Of a DNA stretch of 7,173 nucleotides, positions 1-5,773 are shown in pieces. Numbering within the stretch: the first letter of the stretch is position 1; each line of letters opens with the position of its first letter. The position numbers were made by a program, and so were the translations under genes. The notes beneath the pieces were generated by a model. The model did no database searches and had not been told where the DNA came from. It saw nothing but the letters and a program-made list of their open reading frames with translations. The stretch is from an uncultured Candidatus Melainabacteria bacterium (GTDB taxonomy: Bacteria; Cyanobacteriota; Vampirovibrionia; Gastranaerophilales; Gastranaerophilaceae), in the NCBI GenBank assembly GCA_934675225.1, contig CAKUQA010000060.1, positions 1 through 7,173 on the forward strand, in the 5' to 3' direction.

Positions 1-116
1 CTCCTGTATTGACCAATCTTGCAAAATGTAAATCGGCAAGTAGCATGGCAAGACAGAGTAATGCAGCATATTGTTTTAATGAAATTATAGACAATAATTG
101 GAAAATGAATTATTAA
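1..116 (+). CDS. 3' end of an unidentified gene (partial)
   Basis: A reading frame is open from the window edge (first full codon at 3) to a TAA at 114-116, giving about 37 residues ending in ...FNEIIDNNWKMNY. The other two plus frames hit stops within the first 31 bases. The piece is Ala/Ser/Asn-rich with two cysteines and shows no motif I recognise. A strong hairpin terminator begins 29 bases after the stop, which supports this being the true end of a plus-strand gene. Because only the C-terminus is present, no function can be given. A chance open frame is possible at this length. Confidence 0.5.
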   Translation, partial: PVLTNLAKCKSASSMARQSNAAYCFNEIIDNNWKMNY

Positions 117-145
117 TTTCTAAAAAGTATATTTTTAACTAAAAT

Positions 146-175
146 AAAAAGCTCCTTTTTATAAAGGAGCTTTTT
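146..175. terminator. Bidirectional rho-independent terminator
   Basis: GCTCCTTT (151-158) pairs with AAAGGAGC (163-170) around a 4-nt loop. Flanking A5 (146-150) and T5 (171-175) extend the stem to 13 bp and give a U-tract in both directions. It lies 29 bases after the plus-strand partial gene and 24 bases after the stop of the minus-strand ycf23-like gene, so it very likely ends both transcripts. Confidence 0.9.
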
Positions 176-199
176 AAGTTATATTCTTTTGTGTAGAAC

Positions 200-958
200 T
201 TAAACAAGTTCAACAACTTTCAAAGCGTTTCTTGAAGCGATTTCAACAAGGCTTCTAGCTGTTGCCATCATTGACAAATCTGAATCCATTTTGTTGATGC
301 AAGATCCGCAACCGATAGCAGAAGCACCTGCAGCAAATGCAAATGGAGCAGTTGTTGGGTTGATTGCTGTAGCTGTCATAATCGGAAGATCAATGTTTCT
401 AGAAAGTTCAATTGTATTAGAAATAGTTAATTCAGCTCTTTCCATCAATCCTCTAGCACCTTTAGAAATGTGGTCTGCTGAGAAATGACCTTCTGTTTGA
501 ATTAGGTCGATACCCATAGTTTCTAATTTTCTAGCCAAATCAATTTGATCAGCAATTGACAATTCACCGGGAATAGTTACACAGAAGAATGTTCTTGTAT
601 CACCAAGCATATCCATAGTTTCTTTAACTAGAGACATTACTTGATCAGCTGAGAATGACATTCCTTTTTTGTAAAGAACATCAAAGTTGCCTAATTCAAT
701 AGCATCAGCACCTAGTTCAACTGCTTTAACAAGTTCAGAAGGAACGATTGAAGATACGAAAATTGGCATATCTGTCATATTTCTGATTTCAGAAATAATT
801 TCAGGTTTTGCACAAATATCAACTGCAGATGCTCCTGCATTTTTAGCTGAAGAAACTACTTTTCTGATGTTTTCGATATCAAAATTATCGATACCTGCAA
901 TAACTTTTACAGCTCTTTTTTCTGTCAAATGTTGTCTAAATAAATCAATTCTGCTCAT
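200..958 (-). CDS. ycf23: Ycf23/DUF561 family TIM-barrel protein
   Basis: The 252-residue product matches the cyanobacterial and plastid Ycf23 (DUF561) family in length and pattern. Recognisable stretches are VKVIAGIDNFD near residues 18-27, VDICAKPEI at 46-54, MPIFVSSI at 64-71, a GADAIELGNFD strand-loop at 83-93, and a C-terminal GASAIGCGSCIN loop at 211-222. The alternating strands and helices and the Gly-rich loop near the C-terminus fit an aldolase-type phosphate-binding TIM barrel. The reaction is not established for the family, so no substrate is assigned. It is expected to be cytosolic, as there is no signal peptide. The ATG at 956-958 is preceded on the minus strand by AGAAAGGA (968-975), about 9 nt away. 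The gene is monocistronic: it has its own promoter at 1001-1029 and a terminator just downstream. The two cysteines in the C-terminal loop (Cys217, Cys220) look unusual and are treated as a finding. Family assignment is from memory of sequence pattern. Confidence 0.85.
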   Translation of the reverse strand: MSRIDLFRQHLTEKRAVKVIAGIDNFDIENIRKVVSSAKNAGASAVDICAKPEIISEIRNMTDMPIFVSSIVPSELVKAVELGADAIELGNFDVLYKKGMSFSADQVMSLVKETMDMLGDTRTFFCVTIPGELSIADQIDLARKLETMGIDLIQTEGHFSADHISKGARGLMERAELTISNTIELSRNIDLPIMTATAINPTTAPFAFAAGASAIGCGSCINKMDSDLSMMATARSLVEIASRNALKVVELV

Positions 959-1000
959 TTAAAAATTTCCTTTCTTATAAAAATGTAAAGTTTTTTCTGA

Positions 1001-1029
1001 ATTATACATTAAAATTGTAATAATTACAA
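1001..1029 (-). promoter_or_regulatory. Predicted sigma-70 promoter of ycf23
   Basis: Read on the minus strand, there is a perfect TATAAT -10 box (plus-strand ATTATA at 1001-1006). A TTGTAA -35 box (plus-strand 1024-1029, 4 of 6 matches to TTGACA) lies 17 bp away. The predicted start of transcription is near 994, giving a leader of about 36 nt before the ATG. The -35 box falls inside the palindrome at 1014-1030. Confidence 0.6.
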
Positions 1030-1030
1030 T
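1014..1030. promoter_or_regulatory. PerR/Fur-type palindromic operator candidate
   Basis: ATTGTAATAATTACAAT is a perfect 8-1-8 inverted repeat. Its inner 15 bases (TTGTAAT-A-ATTACAA) differ from the Bacillus PerR box TTATAATNATTATAA at only one symmetric pair of positions. It overlaps the -35 box and spacer of the ycf23 promoter, the normal place for a repressor site. It also lies upstream of the divergent protease gene. Which regulator binds, if any, is inferred. AT-rich DNA makes chance palindromes more common, but 8-1-8 without a mismatch is still unusual. Confidence 0.5.
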
Positions 1031-1035
1031 AACTA

Positions 1036-1058
1036 ACCTCAAAAATTTTTATTGAGGT
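1036..1058. repeat. Inverted repeat ACCTCAA-N9-TTGAGGT
   Basis: Perfect 7-bp arms at 1036-1042 and 1052-1058 are separated by 9 bases of A/T. It sits about 50 bp before the protease start, between that gene and the PerR-like box. No T-tract follows, so it does not read as a terminator. It could be a second operator or simply chance. Confidence 0.35.
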
Positions 1059-1109
1059 AATGAATTTATTCTCAAAAAACACATAATAGTATTATAAAAG
1101 GGGAATGGT

Positions 1110-1814
1110 ATGCTAAAAAAAATAATTTTGAACTTGTTGTTTATATTATTTACAATTCAACCGGTGCTGGCTCAAAATTATGGAGCTGATGAATTAATAA
1201 ATATAAGTGTTTATGAAAAAATTAATCCGGCTATAGTTGCAATTGAAGCGAATTTAGCGGATGGTTTTTCGGCTGGTACCGGATGTGTAATTCGTTCAGA
1301 TGGAGTTATTTTAACAGGTTCCCATGTTATTGACGAAGCCAAAGAAATTGATGTAACAACATCTGACGGAAAGGTTTATAAGGCTTCGATACTTGCCAAA
1401 ATGGGCAAAAATAAAGATTTAGCATTGTTAAAAATTGCACCAAAATCAAGATTAAAAACAATTTCATTTGGCGATTCTTCTGATGTAAAAGTCGGTCAAA
1501 AAGTGTTAGCAATTGGAAATCCGTTTGGTTTTTCCGGAACTTTGACGTCCGGAATTGTTTCGCGAATTGATTATGCTAAAGGGCGAATTCAAACAGATGC
1601 AGCAATAAATCCGGGGTGTTCGGGAGGACCTCTTTTGAATTCTCAGGGAGAAGTTATTGGAATTTCTCAGTCAATTTATAATCCTGATAACAATATTTCT
1701 AATATTGGAATCGGTTTTGCAATTCCTGTTAATGAAGCAAAAAAATTTATTGAGACCGCAAATTTGGATAATGCAATTCTTGTTGGCAAAAAGAAATTCG
1801 CTCTTAAAGAATAA
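1110..1814 (+). CDS. Secreted HtrA-like trypsin-fold serine protease lacking PDZ
   Basis: This 234-residue protein is an S1C (HtrA/Deg family) endoprotease, expected to work outside the inner membrane on misfolded or specific envelope proteins. Residues 1-21 form a signal peptide (positive MLKK, hydrophobic core, cleavage after PVLA). The catalytic triad is visible: His72 in LTGSHVID, Asp103 in KDLALLKI, and Ser171 in NPGCSGGPL. The loop IGNPFGFSGTLTSGIVS (residues 135-151) and the IGFAIPVN strand (201-208) are typical of HtrA. The chain stops about 25 residues after that strand, so the PDZ domain or domains of DegP/DegQ (usually 400-470 residues in total) are missing. The Asn usually found in GNSGGP is Cys170 here. 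The ATG is preceded by AGGGGA (1099-1104), 5 nt upstream. A CATAAT -10-like box at 1082-1087 has no good -35 partner. The mlaE-like gene starts 50 bp downstream and may be co-transcribed. Confidence 0.88.
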   Translation: MLKKIILNLLFILFTIQPVLAQNYGADELINISVYEKINPAIVAIEANLADGFSAGTGCVIRSDGVILTGSHVIDEAKEIDVTTSDGKVYKASILAKMGKNKDLALLKIAPKSRLKTISFGDSSDVKVGQKVLAIGNPFGFSGTLTSGIVSRIDYAKGRIQTDAAINPGCSGGPLLNSQGEVIGISQSIYNPDNNISNIGIGFAIPVNEAKKFIETANLDNAILVGKKKFALKE

Positions 1815-1837
1815 GATGTGTAAGATAAATCTTTTTG

Positions 1838-1846
1838 TGATACAAT
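1838..1846 (+). promoter_or_regulatory. Possible extended -10 promoter before mlaE
   Basis: TGATACAAT fits an extended -10 element (TGn plus 5 of 6 matches to TATAAT). The sequence at -35 (GTGTAA, 1818-1823) is poor. The predicted start would leave a leader of only about 12 nt, nearly clipping the Shine-Dalgarno site, so read-through from the protease gene is an equally good explanation. Confidence 0.25.
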
Positions 1847-1852
1847 TAGCAC

Positions 1853-1858
1853 AAGGAG
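1853..1858 (+). promoter_or_regulatory. Ribosome binding site fixing the GTG start of mlaE
   Basis: AAGGAG lies 6 nt before the GTG at 1865-1867. No ATG in this frame is as well placed, so the site decides for the GTG start. Confidence 0.8.
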
Positions 1859-1864
1859 AAGCTT

Positions 1865-2593
1865 GTGTTAGAATTTTTAGGATTATGTGTAAAAAATTTA
1901 ATAAAGAGCGTAAAGTACTTGTTTCAAGTACGTTTTTCTTCTGTTTTGGCTCAAGCAGCGGCTATAAGCTATGATTCTTTACCGATTTCTTTGATTATTG
2001 CATTTATTGCGGCGGCAGTTATTGCTATTCAGGTTTCTAAACAGTTTTTAATGAGTGGTGCAGAAGCATATATTGGTGGAACAATTGCTGTTGTAATGAT
2101 TAGGGAAATAGCTCCGGGGTTTGTTGCATTGGCAATAGGCGCAAGAGCAGGTACCGCAATTTCTGCAGAAATTGCTAATATGCAAGTTACAAGTCAAGTT
2201 GATGCCATGAAAACTTTAAAAGTTGATCCTGTCGGTTATTATTTTACACCACGTATTCTTGCCGGAATTATAACTGTTCCTATGGTTGTGCTATTGGCTG
2301 AATTTATTGGAATTGTCGGTGGAATGTTAGTTTCTCAAGCTACAATTGATTTACACCCTGCAAGGTATATGAATTCGGCTTGGCTTTGGATGTCAACAAG
2401 AGACATATATATAAGTTTGTTAAAGGCTGCTATATTTGGTGGATTAATTTCGTTAGTTTGTGCAACCCAAGGTTATAGCACAAAAGGTGGTGCTAAAGAA
2501 GTTGGAGCTTCAACTACTCAGGCAGCAATTTTATCTACAATATATATGTTGATTGCAGATTTCTTAATTAACCTTGTATTTTATATAATTTAA
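1865..2593 (+). CDS. mlaE: MlaE/TGD1-type ABC lipid-transport permease
   Basis: The 242-residue membrane protein belongs to the MlaE (YrbE, chloroplast TGD1) permease family. This is the inner-membrane channel subunit of an ABC system that moves phospholipids between membranes with an ATPase (MlaF) and an MCE-domain substrate-binding protein (MlaD). The signature is at about residues 79-130: IREIAPGFVALAIGARAGTA, then SAEIANM and QVDAMKTLKVDP, ending in PRILAG. This corresponds to the family's E-x-x-P...GR-x-G-x-A-x-AE-x-x-M...EA-x-x-x-L...P-x-x-x-x-PR core. Hydrophobic segments lie near 37-58, 80-100, 131-156, 183-201 and 219-242. Length and layout match the family. Translation starts at GTG with a strong AAGGAG. 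No ATPase or MCE gene lies in the window, so the partners must be encoded elsewhere. The preceding protease is 50 bp upstream on the same strand. The family call is strong, while the transported lipid and the direction of transport cannot be read from the sequence. Confidence 0.92.
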   Translation: MLEFLGLCVKNLIKSVKYLFQVRFSSVLAQAAAISYDSLPISLIIAFIAAAVIAIQVSKQFLMSGAEAYIGGTIAVVMIREIAPGFVALAIGARAGTAISAEIANMQVTSQVDAMKTLKVDPVGYYFTPRILAGIITVPMVVLLAEFIGIVGGMLVSQATIDLHPARYMNSAWLWMSTRDIYISLLKAAIFGGLISLVCATQGYSTKGGAKEVGASTTQAAILSTIYMLIADFLINLVFYII

Positions 2594-2678
2594 GATTACC
2601 TAATTATATTAGTATTTTTGGTAATGAATTCTTTGTAAATTTTACCTATCTTTTATTTAAAAGAGGTGAGGTATTTAC

Positions 2679-3497
2679 ATGAAAAAATTACTATTATTAT
2701 TTGGGGTATTATTTTTTGCAGCTTGTAGTGTTCAAGCAGGAATTTTGTCAAATGTGTTTGGCATGAATAATAATTATAATAACGGTTATTATTATCCTCC
2801 AAATATAAGATATACAAACGGAAATTATTATAATCCGCCTCGCTATTATAATAATTATTATTCAAGACCTTATTATAATATTCCTTATAACAGTTATTAT
2901 TATAATCAACCTAATATCCAGTATTCACAACCTTATGGCGGATATTATCAGCAACCTGTTATTTATAGAACTAATGTAAATCGTGTTAATCGTAAAAGCA
3001 TGGTAAATACAAATGAAAAACTTGTGGCAAGTCAATTTTCCGGTATTGAAAAATTGGAAAATCAAATTATGCTTCAAACTTATGAATACGACAGTGCAAA
3101 AAATAGGATTGAAAGGCTTGAACAACGTTTATTTGGGGCAGCTCAGGAGGGAGATTTGTCTCAAAGATTTGAAACATTAAAACTTGCTGCAAAAAATTAT
3201 AAAGTGTTAAATCCAACTTCTCAAAATTATTCAGCTCAAAATAATTATAGACCTCCGATTTTTACCGGAACATCAGGAAGTAGTTGGCGTAATACACTTT
3301 GGGGAAATTTTAAAAATCAATTTGCCGGAACTCCTACCGGTTTTACTCCTGCTATGGATCCTGCATATATGGATTATTTTGAAGCAGAACGCGCTATGGT
3401 AGGTAATGGAGAGGAAGTTGGAGTTCAAACAAATCGTGGATATTATTACTCTAACAGAAATCGAGGAACCGGAACTGGTGTAACGATTTTAGATTGA
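2679..3497 (+). CDS. Secreted Tyr/Asn-rich protein with coiled-coil core
   Basis: The 272-residue protein starts with an export signal: MKK, a Leu/Phe core, then FAACSVQAG. Cys16 could be a lipobox cysteine (FAAC, imperfect at -3), or signal peptidase I could cut after SVQA (residue 20), so lipoprotein status is open. Residues 31-100 are low complexity: by my count 22 Tyr and about 15 Asn in 70, in runs such as YYNNYYSRPYYN. Residues 113-174 form a likely coiled coil with two related half-units, IEKLENQIMLQTYEYDSA and RIERLEQRLFGAAQEGDL. The latter resembles an LERLE..VFG motif that I recall as common in Melainabacteria hypothetical proteins (not verified). The rest is Asn/Gly/Thr-rich with no recognised fold. 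The ATG is preceded by an AGAGGTGAGGT stretch (2662-2672) holding two overlapping SD-like GAGGT copies. A cell-surface or periplasmic role is inferred from the signal and composition. No function is assigned. Confidence 0.8.
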   Translation: MKKLLLLFGVLFFAACSVQAGILSNVFGMNNNYNNGYYYPPNIRYTNGNYYNPPRYYNNYYSRPYYNIPYNSYYYNQPNIQYSQPYGGYYQQPVIYRTNVNRVNRKSMVNTNEKLVASQFSGIEKLENQIMLQTYEYDSAKNRIERLEQRLFGAAQEGDLSQRFETLKLAAKNYKVLNPTSQNYSAQNNYRPPIFTGTSGSSWRNTLWGNFKNQFAGTPTGFTPAMDPAYMDYFEAERAMVGNGEEVGVQTNRGYYYSNRNRGTGTGVTILD

Positions 3498-3585
3498 CTT
3501 TTGGCAAAAAGTTATTAAATCATTCATATAGATGTTTATTATGATAAAAAAATCAGTAATAATATTCTAAAAAGAGTGGTATAAA

Positions 3586-4074
3586 ATGCCTTTTAGGTAC
3601 AGATTGCAGAAGGTTCTGGATTTCAGAATACGAAAAAAAGAAGAACAGTTAACTGTAGTGCAAAAAGCACAACAAGCTGTATATGAAGCCGAAGAAAATA
3701 TTCGACGAAATGAACAAGAAATCCAAATGACAAAACAAAATATGCGGCTCGCAGATCCAATGATGTACGAAACTTACGATAATTATTTGTTGCATCTTTG
3801 GGATAAAGCAGAAAAACTTGAAGCAATCAGGGCTGAACTTCAACAAAAATTAAACGAAGAAAAGGCAAAACTCGTAAAACTTGAACAAGGTGTAAAAGTC
3901 TTGGAAAAACACAAAGAAAAGAATAGAGAAACTTATATTGCGGAAGAAAAAGCAGCGGAGCTTAAACAATATTCTGAGTTAGGTGTAACAAGGTATTTCC
4001 GCCAAAGTCAAGAAAAAGCAGAGGAAGAAGCTGCAATTTTGAAACAGTTAGAACAAATAGATGGAGGTAGTTAA
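3586..4074 (+). CDS. fliJ: FliJ-like flagellar export protein
   Basis: The 162-residue, almost wholly helical, highly charged protein fits FliJ. FliJ is the soluble stalk component of the flagellar type III export apparatus; it contacts the FliI ATPase and FlhA and helps recycle export chaperones. The N-terminal FRYRLQKVLDFRIRKKEE (residues 3-20) is the family's opening motif (F-x-F-R-L-x-x-V-L-x-x-R). A long coiled coil follows to about residue 120. The C-terminal part, VLEKHKEK...Y..EE..AE..QYSELGV.RYFRQ (about 105-140), matches the usual end with its conserved RF/RYF-like position. FliJ is usually about 145-150 residues. The start has only a weak SD (AAAGAGTGG, 3571-3579). It is the first gene of a compact flagellar run: the fliK-like gene begins 3 nt after its stop, and its last codons contain that gene's SD. 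The assignment rests on helical pattern plus context. The family diverges strongly, so similar coiled-coil proteins cannot be fully excluded. Confidence 0.82.
   Translation: MPFRYRLQKVLDFRIRKKEEQLTVVQKAQQAVYEAEENIRRNEQEIQMTKQNMRLADPMMYETYDNYLLHLWDKAEKLEAIRAELQQKLNEEKAKLVKLEQGVKVLEKHKEKNRETYIAEEKAAELKQYSELGVTRYFRQSQEKAEEEAAILKQLEQIDGGS
4063..4068 (+). promoter_or_regulatory. Ribosome binding site of fliK inside fliJ
   Basis: GGAGGT lies within the last codons of the fliJ-like gene, 9 nt before the ATG at 4078. It ties translation of the fliK-like gene to that of its upstream neighbour. Confidence 0.75.
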
Positions 4075-4077
4075 AAA

Positions 4078-4923
4078 ATGAATGTAAGTGCATCTGCAAC
4101 AACTGCAACAGCAAGCACATCAGATGTAAGCTCAACTCAAACTCAATCAAAAACGAGTAGCAGTTCAAAAACAGATAAATCATTTGAAGATGAAATGAAG
4201 GCTGCTTCCAAAACAGAGGACTCAAAAGAGTCAAAAGCAACTTCAAAGGATGATAAAAAAGTTTCAAATAATAAAGATAATAAAGAAAAAGATTCTATAA
4301 AAGAAGCTAATAAATTGTCTGAAGAAATGAAAGAACCTGATGACATTGTTCCTTCTGATGTATATTCAGGCGGAATTAATTTTACAGATTTTAAATATCA
4401 TAATGAAGGACAATCTTTGTTATCTCAAAATATTCAGGATTTGTTGAATACAAAAGATTTGATGGTTTCTGTAAATTCTGCATCTACAATTGATTATGAC
4501 GTTGTTAATATGTCTGATTCAGATGCAAATTTCTTTGCTAATCTTGTTCAAAATACAGATATGTCTATGCAAAGTATTGCAGCTCAAGTGAGTGACCAGA
4601 TGGCGGAAGGTGCTCAAAATATTCAACAAAATGTACAAGTTTCATCAGTATTAATGGATAAATTGGCTGAATCAATGAAAACTAATCAACCTTTTAGAAT
4701 TGATTTTGACAAAGATGTTTCTGTCATTATAAAAGTAAATAAAGATGGTAGTTTAGCAGCAAATTTTATCCCTGGTGATAAAGCTGTAGAACAGTATTTA
4801 AGAAACAATATTGCATCTTTGAGACAAAGGTTTGATGAACAGAATTTATCTTATTCTCAATTAAGTTACAGCAATTCTCGTCAACAACAGCAACAACGAC
4901 GCCAAAATAAGGAGAAACAGTAA
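4078..4923 (+). CDS. fliK: FliK-like flagellar hook-length control protein
   Basis: The 281-residue protein is read as FliK. FliK is the secreted molecular ruler that measures hook length and switches the export gate (FlhB) from hook to filament substrates. Residues 1-85 are a disordered Ser/Thr/Lys/Asp-rich tail with no cysteine, as expected for the exported N-terminus. Residues 204-268 look like the Flg_hook C-terminal domain: PFRIDFDKDVSVIIKVNKDG, then SLAANFIPGDKAVEQYLRNN, then a helix IASLRQRFDEQNLSYSQLSY. That is the family's strand-strand-helix pattern with L...L...L..G/NL near the end. A Gln/Arg-rich basic tail (269-281) closes the protein. FliK proteins are often 375-450 residues, so this one is short. 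The TAA overlaps the next gene's ATG by one base (TAATG). The assignment leans on the C-terminal pattern plus position between fliJ and a hook-family gene. Confidence 0.78.
   Translation: MNVSASATTATASTSDVSSTQTQSKTSSSSKTDKSFEDEMKAASKTEDSKESKATSKDDKKVSNNKDNKEKDSIKEANKLSEEMKEPDDIVPSDVYSGGINFTDFKYHNEGQSLLSQNIQDLLNTKDLMVSVNSASTIDYDVVNMSDSDANFFANLVQNTDMSMQSIAAQVSDQMAEGAQNIQQNVQVSSVLMDKLAESMKTNQPFRIDFDKDVSVIIKVNKDGSLAANFIPGDKAVEQYLRNNIASLRQRFDEQNLSYSQLSYSNSRQQQQQRRQNKEKQ
4909..4914 (+). promoter_or_regulatory. Ribosome binding site of the hook gene inside fliK
   Basis: AAGGAG lies 8 nt before the ATG at 4923-4925, within the last codons of the fliK-like gene. With the one-base TAATG overlap it indicates coupled translation. 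Confidence 0.7.
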
Positions 4924-5759
4924 TGAATGACTCATTTGTAACGGCATTAAATACTCAAAAATCCACAACGAACTGGATGGATGTTATAGCTCATAACATG
5001 ACCAATGTTTATACTCCGGGGTTTAGAGAGCAGCAAGTAAATTTTAAAACATTTCTTGGTGGTGCAATCTCGGATGATTATAATAAAAAAATGGATCAAG
5101 GTAAATCAACCCCAGGTACTTCTAAAGAAAACTTATTCTTAGAAGGAAAAGGGTTCTTTCTTGTGAAAAATCCAGAAGGTAAAAGTATTTATACAAGACT
5201 GGGTGAATTTACTTTTGATAAAGAAGGTGTTTATAGAGACAGAAGCGGAAACACTGTACAAGGATATATTTTGAATGATAAGGGCGAGATAATGCAGGGT
5301 ACTAAATCTATTGCTTCTGATTTATATCAAGAGACTGCCATGAAAGGCGGTGCATTAGATGTTCCTACAACAAATATTAAAATGTGGATTGATCCGAATA
5401 ATGGAAAATATTTGGGCAAATATGATGATTACGAGATAAAAAATGATGGTACTATATACGGAAAGGCTGATAATGGTAAACGCTCTGTTCCTTTATATAG
5501 AATAACAACTCGAAACTTCAATAATTCTGCAGCTTTATACGAATTTAAAGAAGGTCAGTTCTTGGAAACAGAAGAATCCGGAAAACCGTTAATTGGTGTT
5601 GGCGAAATTCGTTCAGGCTTGTTAGAAATGTCAAATGCTGACTTTAAAGCAAATATTTCTTATTATCAAATGGCGAAAGTTCAAATGGACGTATCAAACA
5701 AATTAATTTCATCCCAAAAAGAACTTCTACAAGAAGCTTTGAGGTTAGTAGGAAGTTAG
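4923..5759 (+). CDS. flgE: Flagellar hook/rod family protein, probably hook FlgE
   Basis: The 278-residue protein is a flagellar axial protein of the FlgE/FlgF/FlgG family, exported through the flagellar type III system to polymerise into hook or rod. The N-terminal rod motif is clear: AHNMTNVYTPGFRE (23-36), with the family's N-x-x-N-x-x-T-x-G-(F/Y)-K/R. The central block GKGFFLV (75-81) and YTRLGEFTFDKEG...GNTVQGY (90-115) is typical of the shared D1 region. The C-terminal D0 helix follows GEIRSGLLEMSNADF (227-241) and runs NISYYQMAKVQMDVSNKLISSQ onward. The residues normally reading EF..MI..QR..Q.N are altered, which marks it as divergent. Size alone would suit FlgF/FlgG (about 250-260), but some hook proteins are this short (Bacillus subtilis FlgE is about 264), and the fliK neighbour favours FlgE. 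It is the last gene of the operon and is followed by a terminator at 5790. Confidence 0.8.
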   Translation: MNDSFVTALNTQKSTTNWMDVIAHNMTNVYTPGFREQQVNFKTFLGGAISDDYNKKMDQGKSTPGTSKENLFLEGKGFFLVKNPEGKSIYTRLGEFTFDKEGVYRDRSGNTVQGYILNDKGEIMQGTKSIASDLYQETAMKGGALDVPTTNIKMWIDPNNGKYLGKYDDYEIKNDGTIYGKADNGKRSVPLYRITTRNFNNSAALYEFKEGQFLETEESGKPLIGVGEIRSGLLEMSNADFKANISYYQMAKVQMDVSNKLISSQKELLQEALRLVGS

Positions 5760-5773
5760 ATTTCAAACATATT

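Noticed and set aside
687..962. Plus-strand open frame opposite the ycf23 gene
   Set aside because: It lies wholly antisense to a well-supported gene and has no RBS; it is a shadow frame.
1657..1974. Plus-strand open frame spanning the protease/mlaE junction
   Set aside because: It overlaps two strong genes in another frame and its product has no recognisable pattern.
2595..2625. Inverted repeats ATTACC/GGTAAT and CTAAT/ATTAG after mlaE, with TATTTTT following the inner hairpin
   Set aside because: The inner stem is only 5 AT-rich base pairs and the outer pair needs a 19-nt loop. This is too weak to call a terminator in such AT-rich DNA.
2769..2978. Tyr/Asn-rich stretch considered as a non-coding AT repeat
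   Set aside because: The frame stays open, follows a signal peptide and SD, and continues into a well-formed coiled coil, so it is coding.
3501..3547. TTGGCA, TATAGA, TATGAT and TAAA...GATAA elements before fliJ, considered as sigma-70 or sigma-28 promoter
   Set aside because: No pair has acceptable spacing. The sigma-28-like TAAA and GATAA are about 20 bp apart instead of 15, and no sigma-54 GG-N10-GC pattern exists.
4881..4899. CAA/CAG run considered as a true microsatellite repeat
   Set aside because: The units are interrupted and only about six codons long; it simply encodes the Gln-rich tail, although slippage is mentioned as a minor possibility.
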